Positions 22,049 through 34,585 of a stretch of DNA of 64,000 nt are shown here, in pieces; the stretch's first letter is position 1; each line of letters begins with the position of its first letter. The notes beneath the pieces were generated by a model. That model searched no databases. It was given only the letters and a program-made list of their open reading frames with translations, and had not been told where the DNA came from. The position numbers were made by a program, and so were the translations under genes. The stretch is taken from contig OZ024862.1 in assembly GCA_964017155.1 (NCBI GenBank), positions 64,501-128,500 of the forward strand. The letters run 5' to 3'. Origin of the DNA: Oasisia sp. SBJ-2009. Its lineage: Eukaryota > Annelida > Polychaeta > Sabellida > Siboglinidae.

Positions 22049-24781
22049 TTGGGGAAGCGTAAATGTCTGTTTACATTCTTTTCAACAGAATTCCGTGCCG
22101 ACCGCTGGGTAAACGGCGGGAGTAATAATGAACCACTAACTAGATGAGGTGACGAGGCATTTGGCGACCTTAACAGGGTGATAGTTGCACAAATCGAGCA
22201 AAACGACAAAGTCCGATCCGTCTACGGGGGATCAGTTTTGAGAATCGAGAGAAACGGCCAAGTTCGACGCGCCGGTCTGTCTTCTCGGGCGTATTCCACG
22301 CACGGAGTGTAACTACGACTCTCTCGAAGAAACCAACTGACCGTGCGCGTCGTCTTGCCAACTTTTGGAAACAAATCGAGGAAAACGACAAAGTCCGATC
22401 CGTCTACGGGGGATCAGTTGGGGAAGTCTGTTTACATTCTTTTCAACAGAATTCCGTGCCGACCGCTGGATAAACGGCGGGAGTAATAATGAACCACTAA
22501 CTAGATGAGGTGACGAGGCATTTGGCGACCTTAACAGGGTGATAGTTGCACAAATCGAGCAAAACGACAAAGTCCGATCCGTCTACGGGGGATCAGTTGG
22601 GGAAGCGTAAATGTCTGTTTACATTCTTTTCAACAGAATTCCGTGCCGACCGCTGGGTAAACGGCGGGAGTAATAATGAACCACTAACTATCTGAGGTGT
22701 CAAGACATTTGGCGACCTTAACAGGGTGATAGTTGCACAAATCGAGCAAAACGACAAAGTCCGATCCGTCTACGGGGGATCAGTTTTGAGAATCGAGAGA
22801 AACGGCCAAGTTCGACGCGCCGGTCGGTCTTCTCGGGCGTATTCCACGGACGGAGTGTAACTACGACTCTCTCGACGAAACCAACTGACCGTGCGCGTCG
22901 TCTTGCCAACTTTTGGAAACAAATCGAGGAAAACGACAAAGTCCGATCCGTCTACGGGGGATCAGTTTTGAGAATCGAGAGAAACGGCCAAGTTCGACGC
23001 GCCGGTCGGTCTTCTCGGGCGTATTCCACGCTCGGAGTGTAACTACGACTCTCTCGACGAAACCAACTGACCGTGCGCGTCGTCTTGCCAACTTTTGGAA
23101 ACAAATCGAGGAAAACGACAAAGTCCGATCCGTCTACGGGGGATCAGTTGGGGAAGTATGTTTACATTCTTTTCAACAGAATTCCGTGGCGACCGCTGGG
23201 TAAACGGCGGGAGTAATAACGAACCACTAACTAGATGAGGTGTCAAGACATTTGGCGACCTTAACAGGGTGATAGTTGCACAAATCGAACAAAACGACAA
23301 AGTCCGATCCGTCTACGGGGGATCAGTTTTGAGAATCGAGAGAAACGGCCAAGTTCAACGCGCCGGTCGGTCTTCTCGGGCGTATTCCACGGACGGAGTG
23401 TAACTACGACTCTCTCGACGAAACCAACTGACCGTGCGCGTCGTCTTGCCAACTTTTGGAAACAAATCGAGGAAAACGACAAAGTCCGATCCGTCTACGG
23501 GGGATCAGTTTTGAGAATCGAGAGAAACGGCCAAGTTCGACGCGCCGGTCGGTCTTCTCGGGCGTATTCCACGCTCGGAGTGTAACTACGACTCTCTCGA
23601 CGAAACCAACTGACCGTGCGCGTCGTCTTGCCAACTTTTGGAAACAAATCGAGGAAAACGACAAAGTCCGATCCGTCTACGGGGGATCAGTTGGGGAAGT
23701 CTGTTTACATTCTTTTCAACAGAATTCCGTGGCGACCGCTGGGTAAACGGCGGGAGTAATAAAGAACCACTAACTAGATGATGTGTCAAGACATTTGGCG
23801 ACCTTAACAGGGTGATAGTTGCACAAATCGAGCAAAACGACAAAGTCCGATCCGTCTACGGGGGATCAGTTTTGAGAACCGAGAGAAACGGCCAAGTTCG
23901 ACGCGCCGGTCGGTCTTCTCGGGCGTATTCCACGCACGGAGTGTAACTACGACTCTCTCGGCGAAACCAACTGACCGTGCGCGTCGTCTTGCCAACTTTT
24001 GGAAACAAATCGAGGAAAACGACAAAGTCCGATCCGTCTACGGGGGATCAGTTGGGGAAGCGTAAATATCTGTTTACATTCTTTTCAACAGAATTCCGTG
24101 CCGACCGCTGGGTAAACGGCGGGAGTAATAATGAACCACTAACTAGATGAGGTGACGAGGCATTTGGCGACCTTAACAGGGTGATAGTTGCACAAATCGA
24201 GGAAAACGACAAAGTCCGATCCGTCTACGGGGGATCAGTTTTGAGAATCGAGAGAAACGGCCAAGTTCGACGCGCCGGTCGGTCTTCTCGGGCGTATTCC
24301 ACGCACGGATTGTAACTACGACTCTCTCGACGAAACCAACTGACCGTGCGCGTCGTCTTGCCAACTTTTGGAAACAAATCGAGGAAAACGACAAAGTCCG
24401 ATCCGTCTACGGGGGATCAGTTGGGGAAGTCTGTTTACATTCTTTTCAACAGAATTCCGTGGCGACCGCTGGGTAAACGGCGGGAGTAATAACGAACCAC
24501 TAACTAGATGAGGTGTCAAGACATTTGGCGACCTTAACAGGGTGATAGTTGCACAAATCGAGCAAAACGACAAAGTCCGATCCGTCTACGGGGGATCAGT
24601 TTTGAGAATCGAGAGAAACGGCCAAGTTCGACGCGCCGGTCGGTCTTCTCGGGCGTATTCCACGCACGGAGTGTAACTACGACTCTCTCGACGAAACCAA
24701 CTGACCGTGCGCGTCGTCTTGCCAACTTTTGGAAACAAATCGAGGAAAACGACAAAGTCCGATCCGTCTACGGGGGATCAG
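22049..24781 (+). repeat. 15-monomer HOR, 2733 bp, copy 2 (family IV)
   Basis: Same order and private marks as copy 1 at +2733 bp (near 23153, 23776 and 23955). Later changes unique to this copy include AATCGAACAAAAC near 23284 and AAGTTCAACGCG near 23351. Confidence 0.93.
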
Positions 24782-26784
24782 TTGGGGAAGCGTAAATGTC
24801 TGTTTACATTCTTTTCAACAGAATTCCGTGCCGACCGCTGGGTAAACGGCGGGAGTAATAATGAACCACTAACTAGATGAGGTGACGAGGCATTTGGCGA
24901 CCTTAACAGGGTGATAGTTGCACAAATCGAGGAAAACTACAAAGTCCGATCCGTCTACGGGGGATCAGTTTTGAGAATCGAGAGAAACGGCCAAGTTCGA
25001 CGCGCCGGTCTGTCTTCTCGGGCGTATTCCACGCACGGAGTGTAACTACGACTCTCTCGAAGAAACCAACTGACCGTGCGCGTCGTCTTGCCAACTTTTG
25101 GAAACAAATCGAGGAAAACGACAAAGTCCGATCCGTCTACGGGGGATCAGTTGGGGAAGTCTGTTTACATTCTTTTCAACAGAATTCCGTGCCGACCGCT
25201 GGATAAACGGCGGGAGTAATAATGAACCACTAACTAGATGAGGTGACGAGGCATTTGGCGACCTTAACAGGGTGATAGTTGCACAAATCGAGCAAAACGA
25301 CAAAGTCCGATCCGTCTACGGGGGATCAGTTGGGGAAGCGTAAATGTCTGTTTACATTCTTTTCAACAGAATTCCGTGCCGACCGCTGGGTAAACGGCGG
25401 GAGTAATAATGAACCACTAACTATCTGAGGTGTCAAGACATTTGGCGACCTTAACAGGGTGATAGTTGCACAAATCGAGCAAAACGACAAAGTCCGATCC
25501 GTCTACGGGGGATCAGTTTTGAGAATCGAGAGAAACGGCCAAGTTCGACGCGCCGGTCGGTCTTCTCGGGCGTATTCCACGGACGGAGTGTAACTACGAC
25601 TCTCTCGACGAAACCAACTGACCGTGCGCGTCGTCTTGCCAACTTTTGGAAACAAATCGAGGAAAACGACAAAGTCCGATCCGTCTACGGGGGATCAGTT
25701 TTGAGAATCGAGAGAAACGGCCAAGTTCGACGCGCCGGTCGGTCTTCTCGGGCGTATTCCACGCTCGGAGTGTAACTACGACTCTCTCGACGAAACCAAC
25801 TGACCGTGCGCGTCGTCTTGCCAACTTTTGGAAACAAATCGAGGAAAACGACAAAGTCCGATCCGTCTACGGGGGATCAGTTGGGGAAGTCTGTTTACAT
25901 TCTTTTCAACAGAATTCCGTGGCGACCGCTGGGTAAACGGCGGGAGTAATAACGAACCACTAACTAGATGAGGTGTCAAGACATTTGGCGACCTTAACAG
26001 GGTGATAGTTGCACAAATCGAGCAAAACGACAAAGTCCGATCCGTCTACGGGGGATCAGTTTTGAGAATCGAGAGAAACGGCCAAGTTCGACGCGCCGGT
26101 CGGTCTTCTCGGGCGTATTCCACGGACGGAGTGTAACTACGACTCTCTCGACGAAACCAACTGACCGTGCGCGTCGTCTTGCCAACTTTTGGAAACAAAT
26201 CGAGGAAAACGACAAAGTCCGATCCGTCTACGGGGGATCAGTTTTGAGAATCGAGAGAAACGGCCAAGTTCGACGCGCCGGTCGGTCTTCTCGGGCGTAT
26301 TCCACGCTCGGAGTGTAACTACGACTCTCTCGACGAAACCAACTGACCGTGCGCGTCGTCTTGCCAACTTTTGGAAACAAATCGAGGAAAACGACAAAGT
26401 CCGATCCGTCTACGGGGGATCAGTTGGGGAAGTCTGTTTACATTCTTTTCAACAGAATTCCGTGGCGACCGCTGGGTAAACGGCGGGAGTAATAAAGAAC
26501 CACTAACTAGATGAGGTGTCAAGACATTTGGCGACCTTAACAGGGTGATAGTTGCACAAATCGAGCAAAACGACAAAGTCCGATCCGTCTACGGGGGATC
26601 AGTTTTGAGAACCGAGAGAAACGGCCAAGTTCGACGCGCCGGTCGGTCTTCTCGGGCGTATTCCACGCACGGAGTGTAACTACGACTCTCTCGACGAAAC
26701 CAACTGACCGTGCGCGTCGTCTTGCCAACTTTTGGAAACAAATCGAGGAAAACGACAAAGTCCGATCCGTCTACGGGGGATCAG
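24782..26784 (+). repeat. First 11 monomers (2003 bp) of 2733-bp HOR copy 3 (family IV)
   Basis: Order: B+.A6.B.B+.A2.A3.B.A2.A3.B.A1c, as in copies 1 and 2 but without their private marks, so it is an older relative. A core change, GGAAAACTACAAAG, is present near 24932. The next four monomers (26785-27514) keep the expected lengths of this HOR but belong by sequence to family V, so the families change inside one length period. Confidence 0.9.
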
Positions 26785-29148
26785 TTGGGGAAGCGTAAAT
26801 GTCTGTTTACATTCTTTTCAACATAATTCCGTGCCGACCGCTGGGTAAACGGCGGGAGTAATAATGAACCACTAACTAGATGAGGTGACGAGGCATTTGG
26901 CGACCTTAACAGGGTGATAGTTGCACAAATCGAGCAAAACGACAAAGTCCGATCCGTCTACGAGGGATCAGTTTTGAGAATCGAGAGAAACGGCCAAGTT
27001 CGACGCGCCGGTCGGTCTTCTCGGGCGTGTGCCACGCAAGTGATGTAACTACGACTCTCTCGACGAAACCAACTGACCGTGCGCGTCGTCTTGCCAACTT
27101 TTGGAAACAAATCGAGGAAAACGACAAAGTCCGATCCGTCTACGGGGGATCAGTTGGGGAAGTCTGTTTACATTCTTTTCAACAGAATTCCGGGGCGACC
27201 GCTGGGTAAACGGCGGGAGTAATAATGAACCACTAACTAGATGAGGTGACGAGGCATTTGGCGACCTTAACAGGGTGATAGTTGCACAAATCGAGCAAAA
27301 CGACAAAGTCCGATCCGTCTACGGGGGATCAGTTTTGAGAATCGAGAGAAACGGCCAAGTTCGACGCGCCGGTCGGTCTTCTCGGGCGTGTGCCACGCAA
27401 GTGTTGTAACTACGACTCTCTCGACGAAACCAACTGACCGTGCGCGTCGTCTTGCCAACTTTTGGAAACAAATCGAGGAAAACGACAAAGTCCGATCCGT
27501 CTACGGGGGATCAGTTGGGGAAGTCTGTTTACATTCTTTTCAACATAATTCCGTGGCGACCGCTGGGTAAACGGCGGGAGTAATAACGAACCACTAACTA
27601 GATGAGGTGTCAAGACATTTGGCGACCTTAACAGGGTGATAGTTGCGCAAATCGAGCAAAACGACAAAGTCCGATCCGTCTACGGGGGATCAGTTGGGGA
27701 AGCGTAAATGTCTGTTTACATTCTTTTCAACAGAATTCCGTGCCGACCGCTGGGTAAACGGCGGGAGTAATAATGAACCACTAACTATATGAGGTGTCAA
27801 GACATTTGGCGACCTTAACAGGGTGATAGTTGCACAAATCGAGCAAAACGACAAAGTCCGATCCGTCTACGGGGGATCAGTTTTGAGAATCGAGAGAAAC
27901 GGCCAAGTTCGACGCGCCGGTCGGTCTTCTCGGGCGTATTCCACGGACGGAGTGTAACTACGACTCTCTCGACGAAACCAACTGACCGTGCGCGTCGTCT
28001 TGCCAACTTTTGGAAACAAATCGAGGAAAACGACAAAGTCCGATCCGTCTACGGGGGATCAGTTTTGAGAATCGAGAGAAACGGCCAAGTTCGACGCGCC
28101 GGTCGGTCTTCTCGGGCGTATTCCACGCTCGGAGTGTAACTACGACTCTCTCGACGAAACCAACTGACCGTGCGCGTCGTCTTGCCAACTTTTGGAAACA
28201 AATCGAGGAAAACGACAAAGTCCGATCCGTCTACGGGGGATCAGTTGGGGAAGTCTGTTTACATTCTTTTCAACAGAATTCCGTGGCGACCGCTGGGTAA
28301 ACGGCGGGAGTAATAACGAACCACTAACTAGATGAGGTGTCAAGACATTTGGCGACCTTAACAGGGTGATAGTTGCACAAATCGAGCAAAACGACAAAGT
28401 CCGATCCGTCTACGGGGGATCAGTTTTGAGAATCGAGAGAAACGGCCAAGTTCGACGCGCCGGTCGGTCTTCTCGGGCGTATTCCACGGACGGAGTGTAA
28501 CTACGACTCTCTCGACGAAACCAACTGACCGTGCGCGTCGTCTTGCCAACTTTTGGAAACAAATCGAGGAAAACGACAAAGTCCGATCCGTCTACGGGGG
28601 ATCAGTTTTGAGAATCGAGAGAAACGGCCAAGTTCGACGCGCCGGTCGGTCTTCTCGGGCGTATTCCACGCTCGGAGTGTAACTACGACTCTCTCGACGA
28701 AACCAACTGACCGTGCGCGTCGTCTTGCCAACTTTTGGAAACAAATCGAGGAAAACGACAAAGTCCGATCCGTCTACGGGGGATCAGTTGGGGAAGTCTG
28801 TTTACATTCTTTTCAACAGAATTCCGTGGCGACCGCTGGGTAAACGGCGGGAGTAATAAAGAACCACTAACTAGATGAGGTGTCAAGACATTTGGCGACC
28901 TTAACAGGGTGATAGTTGCACAAATCGAGCAAAACGACAAAGTCCGATCCGTCTACGGGGGATCAGTTTTGAGAACCGAGAGAAACGGCCAAGTTCGACG
29001 CGCCGGTCGGTCTTCTCGGGCGTATTCCACGCACGGAGTGTAACTACGACTCTCTCGACGAAACCAACTGACCGTGCGCGTCGTCTTGCCAACTTTTGGA
29101 AACAAATCGAGGAAAACGACAAAGTCCGATCCGTCTACGGGGGATCAG
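26785..29148 (+). repeat. 13-monomer HOR, 2364 bp (family V, with an extra B+)
   Basis: Order: B+.A4.B.A5.B.B+.A2.A3.B.A2.A3.B.A1c. It equals the 2177-bp family V unit plus one B+ (27694-27880). The first B+ has CATAATTCC, which destroys the EcoRI site, and its core has CTACGAGGG. The B after A4 has TTCCGGGGCG. Confidence 0.91.
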
Positions 29149-31686
29149 TTGGGGAAGCGTAAATGTCTGTTTACATTCTTTTCAACATAATTCCGTGCCG
29201 ACCGCTGGGTAAACGGCGGGAGTAATAATGAACCACTAACTAGATGAGGTGACGAGGCATTTGGCGACCTTAACAGGGTGATAGTTGCACAAATCGAGCA
29301 AAACGACAAAGTCCGATCCGTCTACGAGGGATCAGTTTTGAGAATCGAGAGAAACGGCCAAGTTCGACGCGCCGGTCGGTCTTCTCGGGCGTGTGCCACG
29401 CAAGTGATGTAACTACGACTCTCTCGACGAAACCAACTGACCGTGCGCGTCGTCTTGCCAACTTTTGGAAACAAATCGAGGAAAACGACAAAGTCCGATC
29501 CGTCTACGGGGGATCAGTTGGGGAAGTCTGTTTACATTCTTTTCAACAGAATTCCGGGGCGACCGCTGGGTAAACGGCGGGAGTAATAATGAACCACTAA
29601 CTAGATGAGGTGACGAGGCATTTGGCGACCTTAACAGGGTGATAGTTGCACAAATCGAGCAAAACGACAAAGTCCGATCCGTCTACGGGGGATCAGTTTT
29701 GAGAATCGAGAGAAACGGCCAAGTTCGACGCGCCGGTCGGTCTTCTCGGGCGTGTGCCACGCAAGTGTTGTAACTACGACTCTCTCGACGAAACCAACTG
29801 ACCGTGCGCGTCGTCTTGCCAACTTTTGGAAACAAATCGAGGAAAACGACAAAGTCCGATCCGTCTACGGGGGATCAGTTGGGGAAGTCTGTTTACATTC
29901 TTTTCAACAGAATTCCGTGGCGACCGCTGGGTAAACGGCGGGAGTAATAATGAACCACTAACTAGATGCGGTGACGAGGCATTTGGCGACCTTAACAGGG
30001 TGATAGTTGCACAAATCGAGGAAAACGACAAAGTCCGATCCGTCTACGGGGGATCAGTTTTGAGAATCGAGAGAAACGGCCAAGTTCGACGCGCCGGTCG
30101 GTCTTCTCGGGCGTATTCCACGGACGGAGTGTAACTACGACTCTCTCGACGAAACCAACTGACCGTGCGCGTCGTCTTGCCAACTTTTGGAAACAAATCG
30201 AGGAAAACGACAAAGTCCGATCCGTCTACGGGGGATCAGTTTTGAGAATCGAGAGAAACGGCCAAGTTCGACGCGCCGGTCGGTCTTCTCGGGCGTATTC
30301 CACGCTCGGAGTGTAACTACGACTCTCTCGACGAAACCAACTGACCGTGCGCGTCGTCTTGCCAACTTTTGGAAACAAATCGAGGAAAACGACAAAGTCC
30401 GATCCGTCTACGGGGGATCAGTTGGGGAAGTCTGTTTACATTCTTTTCAACAGAATTCCGTGGCGACCGCTGGGTAAACGGCGGGAGTAATAACGAACCA
30501 CTAACTAGATGAGGTGTCAAGACATTTGGCGACCTTAACAGGGTGATAGTTGCACAAATCGAGCAAAACGACAAAGTCCGATCCGTCTACGGGGGATCAG
30601 TTTTGAGAATCGAGAGAAACGGCCAAGTTCGACGCGCCGGTCGGTCTTCTCGGGCGTATTCCACGGACGGAGTGTAACTACGACTCTCTCGACGAAACCA
30701 ACTGACCGTGCGCGTCGTCTTGCCAACTTTTGGAAACAAATCGAGGAAAACGACAAAGTCCGATCCGTCTACGGGGGATCAGTTTTGAGAATCGAGAGAA
30801 ACGGCCAAGTTCGACGCGCCGGTCGGTCTTCTCGGGCGTATTCCACGCTCGGAGTGTAACTACGACTCTCTCGACGAAACCAACTGACCGTGCGCGTCGT
30901 CTTGCCAACTTTTGGAAACAAATCGAGGAAAACGACAAAGTCCGATCCGTCTACGGGGGATCAGTTGGGGAAGTCTGTTTACATTCTTTTCAACAGAATT
31001 CCGTGGCGACCGCTGGGTAAACGGCGGGAGTAATAAAGAACCACTAACTAGATGAGGTGTCAAGACATTTGGCGACCTTAACAGGGTGATAGTTGCACAA
31101 ATCGAGCAAAACGACAAAGTCCGATCCGTCTACGGGGGATCAGTTTTGAGAACCGAGAGAAACGGCCAAGTTCGACGCGCCGGTCGGTCTTCTCGGGCGT
31201 ATTCCACGCACGGAGTGTAACTACGACTCTCTCGACGAAACCAACTGACCGTGCGCGTCGTCTTGCCAACTTTTGGAAACAAATCGAGGAAAACGACAAA
31301 GTCCGATCCGTCTACGGGGGATCAGTTGGGGAAGTCTGTTTACATTCTTTTCAACAGAATTCCGTGGCGACCGCTGGGTAAACGGCGGGAGTAATAAAGA
31401 ACCACTAACTAGATGAGGTGTCAAGACATTTGGCGACCTTAACAGGGTGATAGTTGCACAAATCGAGCAAAACGACAAAGTCCGATCCGTCTACGGGGGA
31501 TCAGTTTTGAGAACCGAGAGAAACGGCCAAGTTCGACGCGCCGGTCGGTCTTCTCGGGCGTATTCCACGCACGGAGTGTAACTACGACTCTCTCGACGAA
31601 ACCAACTGACCGTGCGCGTCGTCTTGCCAACTTTTGGAAACAAATCGAGGAAAACGACAAAGTCCGATCCGTCTACGGGGGATCAG
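29149..31686 (+). repeat. 14-monomer HOR, 2538 bp (family V, plus one B.A1c dimer)
   Basis: Order: B+.A4.B.A5.B.A2.A3.B.A2.A3.B.A1c.B.A1c. It equals the 2177-bp unit with the last B.A1c dimer doubled (30965-31686). The B after A5 has TAGATGCGGTG (near 29966), a mark found in later family V units. Confidence 0.92.
30965..31686 (+). repeat. Tandem pair of B.A1c dimers (2 x 361 bp)
   Basis: Both dimers carry GTAATAAAGAACC in B and TTTTGAGAACCGAG in A. Single-copy equivalents exist in the HOR units before (26785-29148) and after (34586-38939), so this is a local duplication. Confidence 0.92.
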
Positions 31687-34585
31687 TTGGGGAAGCGTAA
31701 ATGTCTGTTTACATTCTTTTCAACATAATTCCGTGCCGACCGCTGGGTAAACGGCGGGAGTAATAATGAACCACTAACTAGATGAGGTGACGAGGCATTT
31801 GGCGACCTTAACAGGGTGATAGTTGCACAAATCGAGCAAAACGACAAAGTCCGATCCGTCTACGGGGGATCAGTTTTGAGAATCGAGAGAAACGGCCAAG
31901 TTCGACGCGCCGGTCGGTCTTCTCGGGCGTGTGCCACGCAAGTGTTGTAACTACGACTCTCTCGACGAAACCAACTGACCGTGCGCGTCGTCTTGCCAAC
32001 TTTTGGAAACAAATCGAGGAAAACGACAAAGTCCGATCCGTCTACGGGGGATCAGTTGGGGAAGTCTGTTTACATTCTTTTCAACAGAATTCCGTGGCGA
32101 CCGCTGGGTAAACGGCGGGAGTAATAATGAACCACTAACTAGATGCGGTGACGAGGCATTTGGCGACCTTAACAGGGTGATAGTTGCACAAATCGAGGAA
32201 AACGACAAAGTCCGATCCGTCTACGGGGGATCAGTTTTGAGAATCGAGAGAAACGGCCAAGTTCGACGCGCCGGTCGGTCTTCTCGGGCGTATTCCACGG
32301 ACGGAGTGTAACTACGACTCTCTCGACGAAACCAACTGACCGTGCGCGTCGTCTTGCCAACTTTTGGAAACAAATCGAGGAAAACGACAAAGTCCGATCC
32401 GTCTACGGGGGATCAGTTTTGAGAATCGAGAGAAACGGCCAAGTTCGACGCGCCGGTCGGTCTTCTCGGGCGTATTCCACGCTCGGAGTGTAACTACGAC
32501 TCTCTCGACGAAACCAACTGACCGTGCGCGTCGTCTTGCCAACTTTTGGAAACAAATCGAGGAAAACGACAAAGTCCGATCCGTCTACGGGGGATCAGTT
32601 GGGGAAGTCTGTTTACATTCTTTTCAACAGAATTCCGTGGCGACCGCTGGGTAAACGGCGGGAGTAATAACGAACCACTAACTAGATGAGGTGTCAAGAC
32701 ATTTGGCGACCTTAACAGGGTGATAGTTGCACAAATCGAGCAAAACGACAAAGTCCGATCCGTCTACGGGGGATCAGTTTTGAGAATCGAGAGAAACGGC
32801 CAAGTTCGACGCGCCGGTCGGTCTTCTCGGGCGTATTCCACGGACGGAGTGTAACTACGACTCTCTCGACGAAACCAACTGACCGTGCGCGTCGTCTTGC
32901 CAACTTTTGGAAACAAATCGAGGAAAACGACAAAGTCCGATCCGTCTACGGGGGATCAGTTTTGAGAATCGAGAGAAACGGCCAAGTTCGACGCGCCGGT
33001 CGGTCTTCTCGGGCGTATTCCACGCTCGGAGTGTAACTACGACTCTCTCGACGAAACCAACTGACCGTGCGCGTCGTCTTGCCAACTTTTGGAAACAAAT
33101 CGAGGAAAACGACAAAGTCCGATCCGTCTACGGGGGATGAGTTGGGGAAGTCTGTTTACATTCTTTTCAACAGAATTCCGTGGCGACCGCTGGGTAAACG
33201 GCGGGAGTAATAAAGAACCACTAACTAGATGAGGTGTCAAGACATTTGGCGACCTTAACAGGGTGATAGTTGCACAAATCGAGCAAAACGACAAAGTCCG
33301 ATCCGTCTACGGGGGATCAGTTTTGAGAACCGAGAGAAACGGCCAAGTTCGACGCGCCGGTCGGTCTTCTCGGGCGTATTCCACGCACGGAGTATAACTA
33401 CGACTCTCTCGACGAAACCAACTGACCGTGCGCGTCGTCTTGCCAACTTTTGGAAACAAATCGAGGAAAACGACAAAGTCCGATCCGTCTACGGGGGATC
33501 AGTTGGGGAAGTCTGTTTACATTCTTTTCAACAGAATTCCGTGGCGACCGCTGGGTAAACGGCGGGAGTAATAAAGAACCACTAACTAGATGAGGTGTCA
33601 AGACATTTGGCGACCTTAACAGGGTGATAGTTGCACAAATCGAGCAAAACGACAAAGTCCGATCCGTCTACGGGGGATCAGTTTTGAGAACCGAGAGAAA
33701 CGGCCAAGTTCGACGCGCCGGTCGGTCTTCTCGGGCGTATTCCACGCACGGAGTGTAACTACGACTCTCTCGACGAAACCAACTGACCGTGCGCGTCGTC
33801 TTGCCAACTTTTGGAAACAAATCGAGGAAAACGACAAAGTCCGATCCGTCTACGGGGGATGAGTTGGGGAAGTCTGTTTACATTCTTTTCAACAGAATTC
33901 CGTGGCGACCGCTGGGTAAACGGCGGGAGTAATAAAGAACCACTAACTAGATGAGGTGTCAAGACATTTGGCGACCTTAACAGGGTGATAGTTGCACAAA
34001 TCGAGCAAAACGACAAAGTCCGATCCGTCTACGGGGGATCAGTTTTGAGAACCGAGAGAAACGGCCAAGTTCGACGCGCCGGTCGGTCTTCTCGGGCGTA
34101 TTCCACGCACGGAGTATAACTACGACTCTCTCGACGAAACCAACTGACCGTGCGCGTCGTCTTGCCAACTTTTGGAAACAAATCGAGGAAAACGACAAAG
34201 TCCGATCCGTCTACGGGGGATCAGTTGGGGAAGTCTGTTTACATTCTTTTCAACAGAATTCCGTGGCGACCGCTGGGTAAACGGCGGGAGTAATAAAGAA
34301 CCACTAACTAGATGAGGTGTCAAGACATTTGGCGACCTTAACAGGGTGATAGTTGCACAAATCGAGCAAAACGACAAAGTCCGATCCGTCTACGGGGGAT
34401 CAGTTTTGAGAACCGAGAGAAACGGCCAAGTTCGACGCGCCGGTCGGTCTTCTCGGGCGTATTCCACGCACGGAGTGTAACTACGACTCTCTCGACGAAA
34501 CCAACTGACCGTGCGCGTCGTCTTGCCAACTTTTGGAAACAAATCGAGGAAAACGACAAAGTCCGATCCGTCTACGGGGGATCAG
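31687..34585 (+). repeat. 16-monomer HOR, 2899 bp (family V, one dimer lost and three gained)
   Basis: Order: B+.A5.B.A2.A3.B.A2.A3 followed by four B.A1c dimers. Compared with the 2177-bp unit it lacks A4 and one B (361 bp) and has three extra B.A1c dimers (1083 bp), which gives 2899 exactly. Its first B+ has the CATAATTCC and CCGTGCCG marks on the left but the normal CTACGGGGG core on the right, so the loss junction lies inside that unit. Confidence 0.92.
33142..34585 (+). repeat. Four tandem B.A1c dimers (1444 bp), amplified as a 722-bp pair
   Basis: Dimers 1 and 3 share GAGTATAACTACG (near 33391 and 34113). Each is also preceded by a core reading GGGGGATGAG rather than GGGGGATCAG (near 33132 and 33854). 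Dimers 2 and 4 lack both marks. The alternation shows that a two-dimer, 722-bp block was duplicated, rather than one dimer being copied three times independently. Confidence 0.92.
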
